Part shown: one piece after another, positions 1-6,220 of the stretch | How positions within the stretch are numbered: position 1 is the stretch's first letter | Layout: every line of letters starts with the position of its first letter | NCBI GenBank assembly: GCA_905480085.1 | Contig: CAJQPD010000371.1 | Span: forward strand, 1 to 8,732 | DNA length: 8,732 nucleotides | Direction of reading: 5' to 3' | Origin: an uncultured Acidimicrobiia bacterium | GTDB taxonomy: Bacteria > Actinomycetota > Acidimicrobiia > Spongiisociales > JAENVV01 | Notes under the pieces: model-generated | Seen by the model: the letters and a program-made list of their open reading frames with translations, nothing else | Databases searched by the model: none | Told to the model about the DNA's origin: nothing | Program-made: the position numbers and the translations under genes

Positions 1-60
1 CACCACCAATGGACCAGCCGACTCGGACACACCTACACCAACAAACCCGAACCACCCTAG
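1..60 (+). CDS. C-terminal tail of a possible DUF222/HNH endonuclease family protein (5' end outside window)
   Basis: Frame 1 from the first base is open and ends at a TAG at 58-60, giving a 19-residue tail HHQWTSRLGHTYTNKPEPP. The W-T-S-x-L-G-H-x-Y pattern followed by a short proline-rich end resembles the C-termini of the many actinobacterial DUF222/HNH (13E12-repeat type) endonucleases. No HNH motif itself is inside the window, so the family call rests only on this tail. The gene would converge on the minus-strand acetyltransferase, with a hairpin between them. The alternative is that this is non-coding sequence or another gene end. Confidence 0.42.
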   Translation, partial: HHQWTSRLGHTYTNKPEPP

Positions 61-69
61 AACCACCCC

Positions 70-101
70 ACGGTCATCAGTCCTGATTTCTCGATGACCG
101 T
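70..101. terminator. Inverted repeat between converging genes, possible bidirectional terminator
   Basis: A perfect 9-bp inverted repeat (ACGGTCATC at 70-78, GATGACCGT at 93-101) encloses a 14-base loop. It lies just after the plus-strand stop at 60 and touches the minus-strand acetyltransferase stop at 101-103. The position suits a shared terminator for two converging genes. There is no strong U-run on either side, and the loop is long for an intrinsic terminator, so the function is inferred. Confidence 0.4.
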
Positions 102-646
102 CAATCTGACCTGGTCATTACCCAACGCCACTCAATACCAATCTCCGCCGGGGCGTCCTTTTCTCGAGGCCACTCACCGGCGAAATCGTATCCAATGCGC
201 GGCGGAATCCGACCGCTAACCACGTTGGCTTTGTCGTGGTGAATCTCCACCTGTTTGATGCCGGGGATAGCAAGCGCCGCCCGGGTGAGTGCTGCGGCCG
301 CTTCGGTGGCGTAACCGAGGCCGGTATGGGAGGCATGGATCCAGTAGCCGATTTCAAGGCTGTCCGGGGCTCCTCGACGATGGAGTCCGCAGGCGCCGAC
401 CAGGATGTCACCCTTGAAGATCCCAAAGTAACTGTCGCCTCCGACCTTCCATTCGTGAGACCAGCGACCGATACGTTCCCGGTGGGCATTGAGATCCGCA
501 GCTTCATCAGCGTCCACCCAGTCCATCCAGGGTGTCAGATGCTCGTAGCTGTCGATGATCGCTTGCGAAAGCGCCGGTGCGTCATCGTCCCGGTAGTTCC
601 TCATGACGAGTCGTTCGGATTGGATTCGTGACGGAAGTCTGCCCAT
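101..646 (-). CDS. GNAT family N-acetyltransferase (RimJ/RimL-like)
   Basis: The 181-residue protein has the usual length and order of a RimJ/RimL-type GNAT fold, which transfers acetyl from acetyl-CoA to an amine. The N-terminal strand S-E-R-L-V-M-R-N-Y (about 10-18) is the typical opening. The stretch from about 78 (D-I-L-V-G-A-C-G-L) through the E-I-G-Y-W-I strand leads into H-T-G-L-G-Y-A-T-E-A (about 107-116), the acetyl-CoA pyrophosphate-binding loop. The later N-V-V-S-G-R-I-P-P-R-I-G-Y-D-F segment corresponds to the family's N-x-x-S-x-x-x-x-x-x-x-G-F motif, with unusual prolines. The ATG at 646 leaves nine residues before the first strand, which fits the family; no good Shine-Dalgarno sequence precedes it. 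The substrate is not predictable. It lies downstream of the formate operon but is separated from it by 115 bases, so it is probably a separate unit. Confidence 0.85.
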   Translation of the reverse strand: MGRLPSRIQSERLVMRNYRDDDAPALSQAIIDSYEHLTPWMDWVDADEAADLNAHRERIGRWSHEWKVGGDSYFGIFKGDILVGACGLHRRGAPDSLEIGYWIHASHTGLGYATEAAAALTRAALAIPGIKQVEIHHDKANVVSGRIPPRIGYDFAGEWPREKDAPAEIGIEWRWVMTRSD

Positions 647-689
647 CGGTGCATTGTTGTCGGCTTCGCCCTGGTTCGACCTTCTTTTC

Positions 690-712
690 AGAAACGCCGA
701 TGGAAGGCGTCC
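690..712 (-). terminator. Weak candidate terminator after the DUF2568 gene
   Basis: Read on the minus strand, ACGCC (710-706) and GGCGT (698-694) can pair around a 7-base loop. Two further G-U pairs may extend the stem, and TTTC follows. It sits about 50 bases past the TAA of the DUF2568 gene and before the acetyltransferase start. The stem is short and the U-tract is poor, so this is only a plausible end for the long minus-strand operon. Confidence 0.25.
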
Positions 713-761
713 ACTGCCAACTCTTCTCTAGTCCTTCGACCCAGCCGACGGTCACGAGCCC

Positions 762-1139
762 TTATCCGTCGAGTAGCCACCGGATCCGTTTCCATGACAC
801 GGCGTAGTGCACCACGATGAGGGCTGCGAGCCCGATCGCAACGTTGCGATGATCGGCGATCGCAAGAGCCAGAACGCCTGCACCCAGGATGAGTAGCTCG
901 ATACCCAGTCGTACCCATCCGGCCACTTCGACAGGCGCCGCTCCGGAACGGCTCGGGTCGCCGAGCACATTGAAGACACCCCAGATGGCGGCTGCGGCTA
1001 CTGGCACACCAACTACGGCCACCCAACGTAGTGGACCGGTTGTCGACGACCATGCACCGATTCCCAATCCAATGAGCGCCATCAGTTCGAGGGCAAAGCG
1101 CAGGGCCAGGTTCCATCCTGCCATCTGGGGAGGGTTCAT
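762..1139 (-). CDS. DUF2568 (YrdB-like) small integral membrane protein
   Basis: A 125-residue hydrophobic protein with about four membrane helices (roughly residues 10-30, 37-57, 77-95 and 99-115). It carries the marks of the DUF2568/YrdB family: an early F-A-L-E-L helix, a G-A-W segment, and the A-I-W-G-V-F-N motif followed by a D-P-S-R-S loop before the third helix. The family has no established function. The ATG at 1139 was chosen because an AAAGG Shine-Dalgarno sequence lies 8 bases upstream and the family-like sequence begins here. The same frame is open much further upstream, but that part is the shadow of the iron-sulfur gene. It follows the formate dehydrogenase genes on the same strand after 83 bases, so co-transcription is possible but a functional link is not shown. 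Confidence 0.8.
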   Translation of the reverse strand: MNPPQMAGWNLALRFALELMALIGLGIGAWSSTTGPLRWVAVVGVPVAAAAIWGVFNVLGDPSRSGAAPVEVAGWVRLGIELLILGAGVLALAIADHRNVAIGLAALIVVHYAVSWKRIRWLLDG

Positions 1140-1147
1140 CGAGGTTG

Positions 1148-1155
1148 CCTTTCTT
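1148..1155 (-). promoter_or_regulatory. Ribosome binding site of the DUF2568 gene
   Basis: On the minus strand AAAGAAAGG precedes the ATG at 1139; the AAAGG core (1152-1148) is 8 bases from the start codon. This decides the start against the much longer open frame that extends upstream. Confidence 0.6.
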
Positions 1156-1217
1156 TGTAGGGGCGGCGGTTGCGGGTGTCGTCGAGCCTCCTGGGCCTGG
1201 CGCGGGGCCGCACCTCG

Positions 1218-1231
1218 AACTCCTAGGAGTT
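1218..1231. repeat. Perfect 14-bp palindrome across the stop codon of the Fe-S subunit gene
   Basis: AACTCCTAGGAGTT is a perfect two-fold palindrome with no spacer. The TAG stop of the upstream gene lies at its centre (1223-1225 read on the minus strand). The lack of a loop makes a transcription terminator unlikely. It could be a protein-binding site or simply chance. Confidence 0.5.
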
Positions 1232-2176
1232 GCGGGCGACTCGGAGAACGATGTCGACGGGGGTCGTTGCCAGGTCGTCGTCGAGATTCTGAACGTACTC
1301 GTAGCCGAAGCGGCCTTTGATGCACAGGTGGCCGTCGGTCACCGAATGGTCCATGGGCGAGGTCACCTTGACGATGCGGTTGTCCTGGGTATGCAGTTCC
1401 AGGTTGCAGCCCACCCCGCAGTATGAACAGACGGTTCTGGTGACGTTTTGCTCGTCCTCGTTCCAAACGCCGGCCTGACGTAGTTCGTACTCGGAACGAA
1501 ACATGAGAGCTCCGGTCGGGCAGACGCCGATGCAGTTCCCGCAGAAGACACAAGCCGAGTCGGTCAGGCCGACATCGAACTCGGTGGAGATCCGGGCATC
1601 GAACCCCCGGCCCGCCACGGCGATGGCGAAGGTGTTCTGAGCGTCCTCGCCGCATGCCTCGACGCACTTGTAACAGAGGATGCATTTGGAGTAATCACGC
1701 ATATAGAGGCCGTTGTCGATCTTGGCCGGTTGGGCAACGGTCTCTGTCTCGGCGCCGCTGGCGGCGACGTGGTGGCCGGCATGGCGGTGATCACGGTCTT
1801 CGGTTGGGGGAGCGGGCGTCCCATAACGGGACGGATCAGCGCCATAGGTTTCCATCCAACCCGACAGGGTCGAGTCTGCGGTCGACAGATCAACGGACGA
1901 GGCGAGAAACTCGAGCACCATCTTGCGCGAATGCTTGACCCGGTCGGTTTCGGTTTGCACGACCATGCCCTCTTCGGCAGGGCGGGAACACGCAGGGACC
2001 AACGTCCGGCTTCCTTCGACCTCAACCACGCAAACCCGGCAGGCGTTGACCGGGGTGAGGTTCTCCAGGTAACAGAGCGTCGGTGTGTCAATCTCTTCAG
2101 AGCGACACGCCTCAAGCAGCGTGGCCCCGTCCGGCACGGAAACCGACTGGCCGTTGATCGTGACTGTGACGCTCAT
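1223..2176 (-). CDS. Formate dehydrogenase iron-sulfur subunit: detached N-terminal electron-transfer region of FdhA/FdsA (NuoG-like)
   Basis: This 317-residue protein would carry electrons between the NADH module and the Mo/W site. A plant-type [2Fe-2S] domain comes first (about 1-78; C35, C46, C49, C63). A linker (about 80-158) follows, with no cysteine and a His-rich stretch at 129-136. Next are two ferredoxin-type [4Fe-4S] sites (C165/C168/C171/C175 and C209/C212/C215/C219). Last is the molybdopterin-oxidoreductase Fe4S4 domain (C250, C253, C257, C285, then K287 in C-I-K-G-R-F-G-Y). In ordinary FdhA/FdsA all of this is the N-terminus of the catalytic polypeptide; here it ends 32 residues after C285 with a TAG. 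Its ATG overlaps the stop of the diaphorase gene as ATGA, implying translational coupling. The tail D-L-A-T-T-P-V resembles the L-T-T-P-L seam that opens the catalytic subunit. The domain call is very secure; the role in this complex is inferred from the operon. Confidence 0.93.
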   Translation of the reverse strand: MSVTVTINGQSVSVPDGATLLEACRSEEIDTPTLCYLENLTPVNACRVCVVEVEGSRTLVPACSRPAEEGMVVQTETDRVKHSRKMVLEFLASSVDLSTADSTLSGWMETYGADPSRYGTPAPPTEDRDHRHAGHHVAASGAETETVAQPAKIDNGLYMRDYSKCILCYKCVEACGEDAQNTFAIAVAGRGFDARISTEFDVGLTDSACVFCGNCIGVCPTGALMFRSEYELRQAGVWNEDEQNVTRTVCSYCGVGCNLELHTQDNRIVKVTSPMDHSVTDGHLCIKGRFGYEYVQNLDDDLATTPVDIVLRVARNS

Positions 2177-3930
2177 ATGAGTCCTAGGTCGATGAGGGAA
2201 CGTACTGCGGTCGCTGCTGTGTGACCGAGGCCACAGATCGAGGCATCTTTCATGGCGATGTCGATGTCGTCGATGAGTTGAAGGTCGAGGTCGCCGTGCC
2301 CGTTCAGCTTTCGAGCGAGGTTCTCTTCAATCCGAGCGGTGCCGACCCGGCAAGGGACGCACTGTCCGCACGACTCATCCCGGAAGAATTGGGCGAGCCG
2401 GCGGGCAACGTCCGTCATGTCGGTCGAAGTATCGAAGACCATGATCACCCCCGAACCGAGAGACACTCCAGCGGCACGTGAGCCTTCAAACGTAAGAGGA
2501 ATATCAAGTTGGTCGTCCGTCACGAACGAGCCAGCCGCTCCGCCAAGCAAGATCGCCTGAATGTCCCCGGTAGCCCCTCCCGCCAGGTCGAGGAGGTCGC
2601 GGAGCGTCGCCCCGAACGCCACCTCGTACACGCCCGGTTTGGCTACGGCGCCCGATAGGCAAAAGAGCTTCGGTCCGGTCGAATCGGCCGTTCCCACCTG
2701 CGCCCAGGTCTCGCCGCCCTGCTCAATGATGTCGATGACGTTGACCAGCGTCTCCACATTGTTGATGACCGTTGGCTTGCCAAACAGACCGGATACCGTC
2801 GGGAAAGGGGGTTTGTTGCGCGGCTCTCCACGCTTGCCTTCGATTGAATTCATGAGGGCGGTTTCTTCACCGCAGATGTAAGCGCCCTGACCGCGCCGCA
2901 GTTCCAGATCGAACGCGAAACCGTGACCGCCAACGTCCGAGCCGATCAGCCCGGCCGCATAGGCTTCGCGAATCGCGCTCCGCAGGCGGGCCGTGGCGAG
3001 CGGATACTCGCCCCGAATGTAGATGTAGCCCCGGGTCGCACCGGTGGCGAAGCCGGCGATCGTCATTGCCTCGACGAGCGCGTACGGGTTCGATTCCATG
3101 AGGTCGCGATCTTTGAACGTACCCGGTTCGGACTCGTCGGCGTTGCAGATGACGTACTTGCAGTCTGAGGCAATTCCCGCAACGGCTTCCCATTTGATCC
3201 CGGCCGGGAACGCCGCCCCACCTCGTCCCCGAAGATTGGAAGCCTTGATTTCGGCGATTGTGCGATCCGGGCCCTGCGAGGCAGCGACAGCCAAGGCAAC
3301 GTACCCGCCTCCCTGTTGATACGCCTCAAGCGACTCGCCGCCCGGTCGCCCGAGCAGCGTTGTCGACGCCGTGGAGACCGTCATAGGTTGGATGAGTCCA
3401 TCAACCACAGCCAACACCGAAGCCGGATTGGCCGGAGCGATCACCAGGTCGTCCTGGCCGGCGCGTTGGATGAACACCGCAGGCGCCCGATCACATTGCC
3501 CGAGACAAGGGCTGGTCATCCACGTGGCTGGACCTTCTGCTGATCGAGGCTCGCCAAAAACCGTCCGAAGAGCCCCGATGATCTCGACCGCACCTCGATC
3601 ACGACAGCAGATGTCGTCGCACACGTGCACGACGATGGGAGCCAGGGGAGTAGTCGAGATCAACGCATAGAAAGTGGCCACGCCGTACGCTTCGGCGGGC
3701 GGCACGATCAGGGTGGAACAGATGTAATCGAGCGCTCCCGGGCTGACCCAGCCGATCTCGGACTGAACGGCATCGAGAGCCGGGAGCAGGAGATGGCGAA
3801 GCTGTTGGGAGCGGTGAAGCCCGGAGAATGCCAGCCGCCCATCAAGCGGGTTGCCATCCCACCCGGCTGGGAGCGAATCAAGGAGACCATCCACCGCGCC
3901 TCGCTCTGCTTCGGTAGCGACCTTGTTCAT
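2173..3930 (-). CDS. Fused NuoE-NuoF (HoxF/FdsG-FdsB-like) NADH-binding diaphorase subunit of formate dehydrogenase
   Basis: A 585-residue fusion of two diaphorase subunits. Residues about 1-175 are NuoE/FdsG-like with a thioredoxin-fold [2Fe-2S] site: C104 and C109 (V-C-D-D-I-C-C), then C142 and C146 (P-C-L-G-Q-C). Residues about 185-585 are NuoF/FdsB-like, with the NADH/FMN glycine-rich loop N-L-R-G-R-G-G-A-A-F-P-A-G (232-244), the FMN-site C-N-A-D-E-S-E-P-G-T-F-K-D (262-274), Y-I-C-G-E-E-T-A-L (351-359), K-P-P-F-P and I-N-N-V-E-T (389-394). The [4Fe-4S] site is C521/C524/C527 plus C566. All key residues are intact, so NAD(H) exchange through FMN is expected. The fusion is of the type seen in HoxF of NAD-linked hydrogenases; here it is paired with formate dehydrogenase genes, not hydrogenase genes. 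The ATG at 3930 lies 18 bases after the catalytic subunit stop and has no strong Shine-Dalgarno sequence, suggesting coupling to upstream translation. Confidence 0.93.
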   Translation of the reverse strand: MNKVATEAERGAVDGLLDSLPAGWDGNPLDGRLAFSGLHRSQQLRHLLLPALDAVQSEIGWVSPGALDYICSTLIVPPAEAYGVATFYALISTTPLAPIVVHVCDDICCRDRGAVEIIGALRTVFGEPRSAEGPATWMTSPCLGQCDRAPAVFIQRAGQDDLVIAPANPASVLAVVDGLIQPMTVSTASTTLLGRPGGESLEAYQQGGGYVALAVAASQGPDRTIAEIKASNLRGRGGAAFPAGIKWEAVAGIASDCKYVICNADESEPGTFKDRDLMESNPYALVEAMTIAGFATGATRGYIYIRGEYPLATARLRSAIREAYAAGLIGSDVGGHGFAFDLELRRGQGAYICGEETALMNSIEGKRGEPRNKPPFPTVSGLFGKPTVINNVETLVNVIDIIEQGGETWAQVGTADSTGPKLFCLSGAVAKPGVYEVAFGATLRDLLDLAGGATGDIQAILLGGAAGSFVTDDQLDIPLTFEGSRAAGVSLGSGVIMVFDTSTDMTDVARRLAQFFRDESCGQCVPCRVGTARIEENLARKLNGHGDLDLQLIDDIDIAMKDASICGLGHTAATAVRSLIDLGLI

Positions 3931-3948
3931 CAGTTTGATGTCGATGAT

Positions 3949-5823
3949 CTACACCTTTTCGATTCGGATGGCGGTCGCCTTGAATTCTGCGGTTCCAGAC
4001 TTGGGGTCCCAGGCGTCGAGCGTGAGTTGGTTGACGTCTGCCTCGTCAGGATGGTGGAACGTCATGAAGGTGAGACCAGGTCGAAGTGAATCCGCGTAGA
4101 TCACTGGCACCTCGATGGCCCCTCGGCGAGAGCTGATCTTGACCGTGTCGCCCTCACGAATGTCCCAGTTGGTTCCATCTGCCTCGCAGATCTCGAGGAC
4201 GGCGCCTTGGCGAATGGGGGAGCGGTAACCACCGGACTGGACCCCGGTGTTGTACGAATCCAGGGCTCGCCCGGTCGTGAGTCGGATGGGAAAGTCGTCG
4301 GACAAGGGATCGACCGGCGGCACCCATTTCACCGGGATGAAGGGGGCCGGCCCGCGAGGTGGCAGTACTTCGTCCCACAGCCAGGAATGAAGAAACAAGG
4401 TTCCCGGGTGATCGAGCGACGGGCAGGGCCATTGCAGACCGCCTTCGCTTTCAAGGCGCTCATAGGACATCCCGGCGTGCATAGGAGAGAGCGAGCGAAG
4501 TTCGTCCCAGACATCCTCGGCGGTGGGATAGCCCCAGCCGTTCCCCATTTTCTCGGCCAGGGCGCTGAGGATATCGAGATCGTCACGGGCCTCGCCGGGA
4601 GGTTCGATCGCCTTGCGGATGCGCTGGACCCGTCGTTCCGAAGAGGTCGAGGTCCCGTCGCTTTCTGCCCACCCGGCTGCGGCTGGAAAGACCACGTCGG
4701 CTAGTTCGGCGGTGGCGGTGAGGAAGATGTCCTGAACCACGATGAACTCGAGATCGTCAAGCAGTTTGCGGACGTGGGCCGTGTCGGCTTCGGACTGCGC
4801 GGGGTTCTCCCCAATCACATAGAGACCCGTTAGCTCGCCAGCTTCCATTGCTTCGAACATGAGGGAGATGTGTTTGCCCGGGTTTGGAGGGACCTTCACG
4901 CCCCAGACCGATTCGAACTTGCCGCGCGCTTCGTCGTCTTCGATGTCCTGGAACCCGGGAAGTTTGTTGGGCAAGGCCCCCATGTCACCGCCGCCCTGAA
5001 CGTTGTTCTGCCCCCGGATCGGCACGAGGCCGGAGCCGTAGTGCCCGACGTGGCCGGTCAGCAGAGCCAGGCTGATGAGGGCGATTACGTTGTCGGTGCC
5101 GTTGAGGTGTTCGGTGATGCCGAGCGTCCAGCAGATCTGAGCGGTCTTGGCGGTCGCGTAGTCATGGGCGAGCTGTTTGATGATCTCGGCCGGTACTCCG
5201 GTGACTTGCTCTCCCCGCTCCAGCGTCCATTCCTCTACGCCGGCTTTGTATGCCTCGAAGTCCATGGTCGAGTGAGCCACGAATGCTTCGTTGACAAGCC
5301 CGGCGGCGATGATCTCGCGGCCGATCGTGTTGGCGAGTGCGATGTCTGACCCGACATCGATGCCCAACCATACGTCGGCGAATTTGGCCGACGACGTGAG
5401 ACGCGGATCGACGGCGTACATCTTGGCGCCGTTACGAACGCCCTTGAGGAGGTGATGAAAAAAGATGGGATGGGCGTTCCGCGCGTTCGAACCCCACAGG
5501 ACGATGAGATCCGTGGTTTCGATTTCTTCGTACGACGAAGTTCCTCCGCCGGCTCCGAGAACAGCCGCCAGACCGGCGACCGAAGGAGCGTGTCAGGTTC
5601 GGTTACATGAATCGACGTTATTCGAACCCATGACGACCCTGGCGAACTTCTGGGCCATGAAGTTCAGTTCGTTGGTCGCTTTTGAACAGGAGAACATCCC
5701 GTAGGACGTCCCGGTGTGTTCTGCCAACCCAACTGCGGCCGCATCGAGTGCTTCGTCCCAGGTAGCTGGCTCCAAAACGCCATTACGACGAACGAGTGGA
5801 GTGGTCAAACGTGTCTTTTTCAT
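3949..5823 (-). CDS. fdhA: Selenocysteine-containing formate dehydrogenase catalytic (molybdopterin) subunit, lacking the N-terminal Fe-S region
   Basis: Read through the in-frame UGA at 5595-5593, this is a 624-residue bis-MGD oxidoreductase that interconverts formate and CO2 at a Mo or W site. U77 lies in N-R-T-U-H-A-P-S-V-A-G-L, the catalytic Sec/Cys-His pair of the FdhF/FdhA family. R270 in R-G-Q-N-N-V-Q-G (270-277) is the probable counterpart of the catalytic Arg of E. coli FdhF. Further family blocks are D-M-G-A-L-P-N (280-286), G-E-N-P-A-Q-S-E (338-345), A-D-V-V-F-P-A-A (375-382), E-R-R-V-Q-R (396-401) and the C-terminal Molydop_binding domain (about 510-624). The ATG at 5823 has a near-perfect AAGGAGGTGAG; an upstream in-frame ATG at 5907 overlaps the VOC gene. 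The protein begins at M-K-K-T-R-L-T-T-P-L, exactly after where the Fe4S4 domain normally sits; that domain is supplied by the gene at 1223-2176. Automated annotation would probably split it at the UGA or start it at 5421. Confidence 0.92.
5562..5595 (-). promoter_or_regulatory. Selenocysteine UGA codon with bacterial SECIS hairpin
   Basis: The UGA is at 5595-5593. Starting 11 bases after it, CGGUCGCC (5582-5575) pairs with GGCGGCUG (5569-5562) as an 8-bp stem (six Watson-Crick and two G-U pairs) closing a GGUCU loop (5574-5570). The E. coli fdhF SECIS, bound by SelB, also presents a GGUCU loop about 19 bases after the UGA. Part of the likeness comes from shared protein sequence (S-V-A-G-L), but the compensating stem is specific to this DNA. 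Selenocysteine insertion also needs SelA, SelB, SelC and SelD, none of which is in the window. Confidence 0.8.
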
Positions 5824-5827
5824 CTCA

Positions 5828-5835
5828 CCTCCTTT
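5828..5835 (-). promoter_or_regulatory. Strong ribosome binding site of fdhA
   Basis: On the minus strand AAAGGAGG (5835-5828) is followed by TGAG and the ATG at 5823. It is close to the ideal anti-16S match and fixes the fdhA start at M-K-K-T-R-L. It lies in the 34-base gap after the VOC gene, so the catalytic subunit may be translated more strongly than its upstream neighbours. Confidence 0.8.
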
Positions 5836-5857
5836 CTGTCGAAAAACGATAGCCCTC

Positions 5858-6217
5858 TCAGGCCAGGCCTGTGGAGGGTTGTCTCGAAACACAAAATTCG
5901 TTTCCATCGGGATCTGCCAGCACGGTCAGCGCATAGGAGGGTTTGTCGACTTCGGATACCACCGAACCGCCGAGAGCGATGACCCGCTCGATGAGTTCAG
6001 TCGGGTCGTCGCTGGTCAGGTCGAAGTGGGCCCGGTTCTTGACGATCTTTGGATCGGGAACGACCTGGAGCACCAGATGGATCTTGTCGACGTCGAAGAA
6101 GACGAATTCATCGAACTCGAAAGCGACTTCCACTTCGAACACCCCTGACCAGAACGCCGCCGCTCGCCCTCCGTCCAAAACGTCGAGGATGATGCCGCTG
6201 ATACGGGGCGCCGCCAT
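5858..6217 (-). CDS. VOC family (glyoxalase-like) protein
   Basis: A 119-residue single-module vicinal-oxygen-chelate protein. It opens with I-S-G-I-I-L-D-V-L-D and an A-A-F-W-S-G-V-F helix (residues about 6-27). It contains K-N-R-A-H-F-D-L (60-67), the form this motif takes in the small glyoxalase-like family, and ends with L-A-D-P-D-G-N-E-F-C-V (100-110). H64 and E107 are at positions that often bind metal in VOC proteins; a full set of ligands is not obvious, so enzyme activity is uncertain. The ATG at 6217 is only three bases after the fhs stop and its stop is 34 bases before fdhA, so it is embedded in the formate operon. A role in C1 or formate metabolism is suggested only by position; the substrate is unknown. 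Confidence 0.85.
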   Translation of the reverse strand: MAAPRISGIILDVLDGGRAAAFWSGVFEVEVAFEFDEFVFFDVDKIHLVLQVVPDPKIVKNRAHFDLTSDDPTELIERVIALGGSVVSEVDKPSYALTVLADPDGNEFCVSRQPSTGLA

Positions 6218-6220
6218 GGG

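Noticed and set aside
1140..1685. Long open frame upstream of the DUF2568 gene
   Set aside because: It is the low-complexity, arginine- and proline-rich shadow of the Fe-S gene; the true start at 1139 has its own ribosome site.
5859..5871. CAGGCC-A-GGCCTG inverted repeat at the end of the VOC gene
   Set aside because: A one-base centre cannot form a hairpin loop at full pairing, no U-tract follows, and the bases encode the protein end; probably chance.
5593..5907. A short separate protein ending at the TGA at 5593, and a second gene starting at 5421
   Set aside because: The two pieces are the front and back of one FdhA, the codons between them are in frame and family-like, and the TGA is at the Sec position; read-through is the better reading.
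5824..5907. An earlier in-frame ATG at 5907 for fdhA
   Set aside because: It overlaps the VOC gene in another frame, has no family sequence and no good ribosome site, while 5823 has a near-ideal one.
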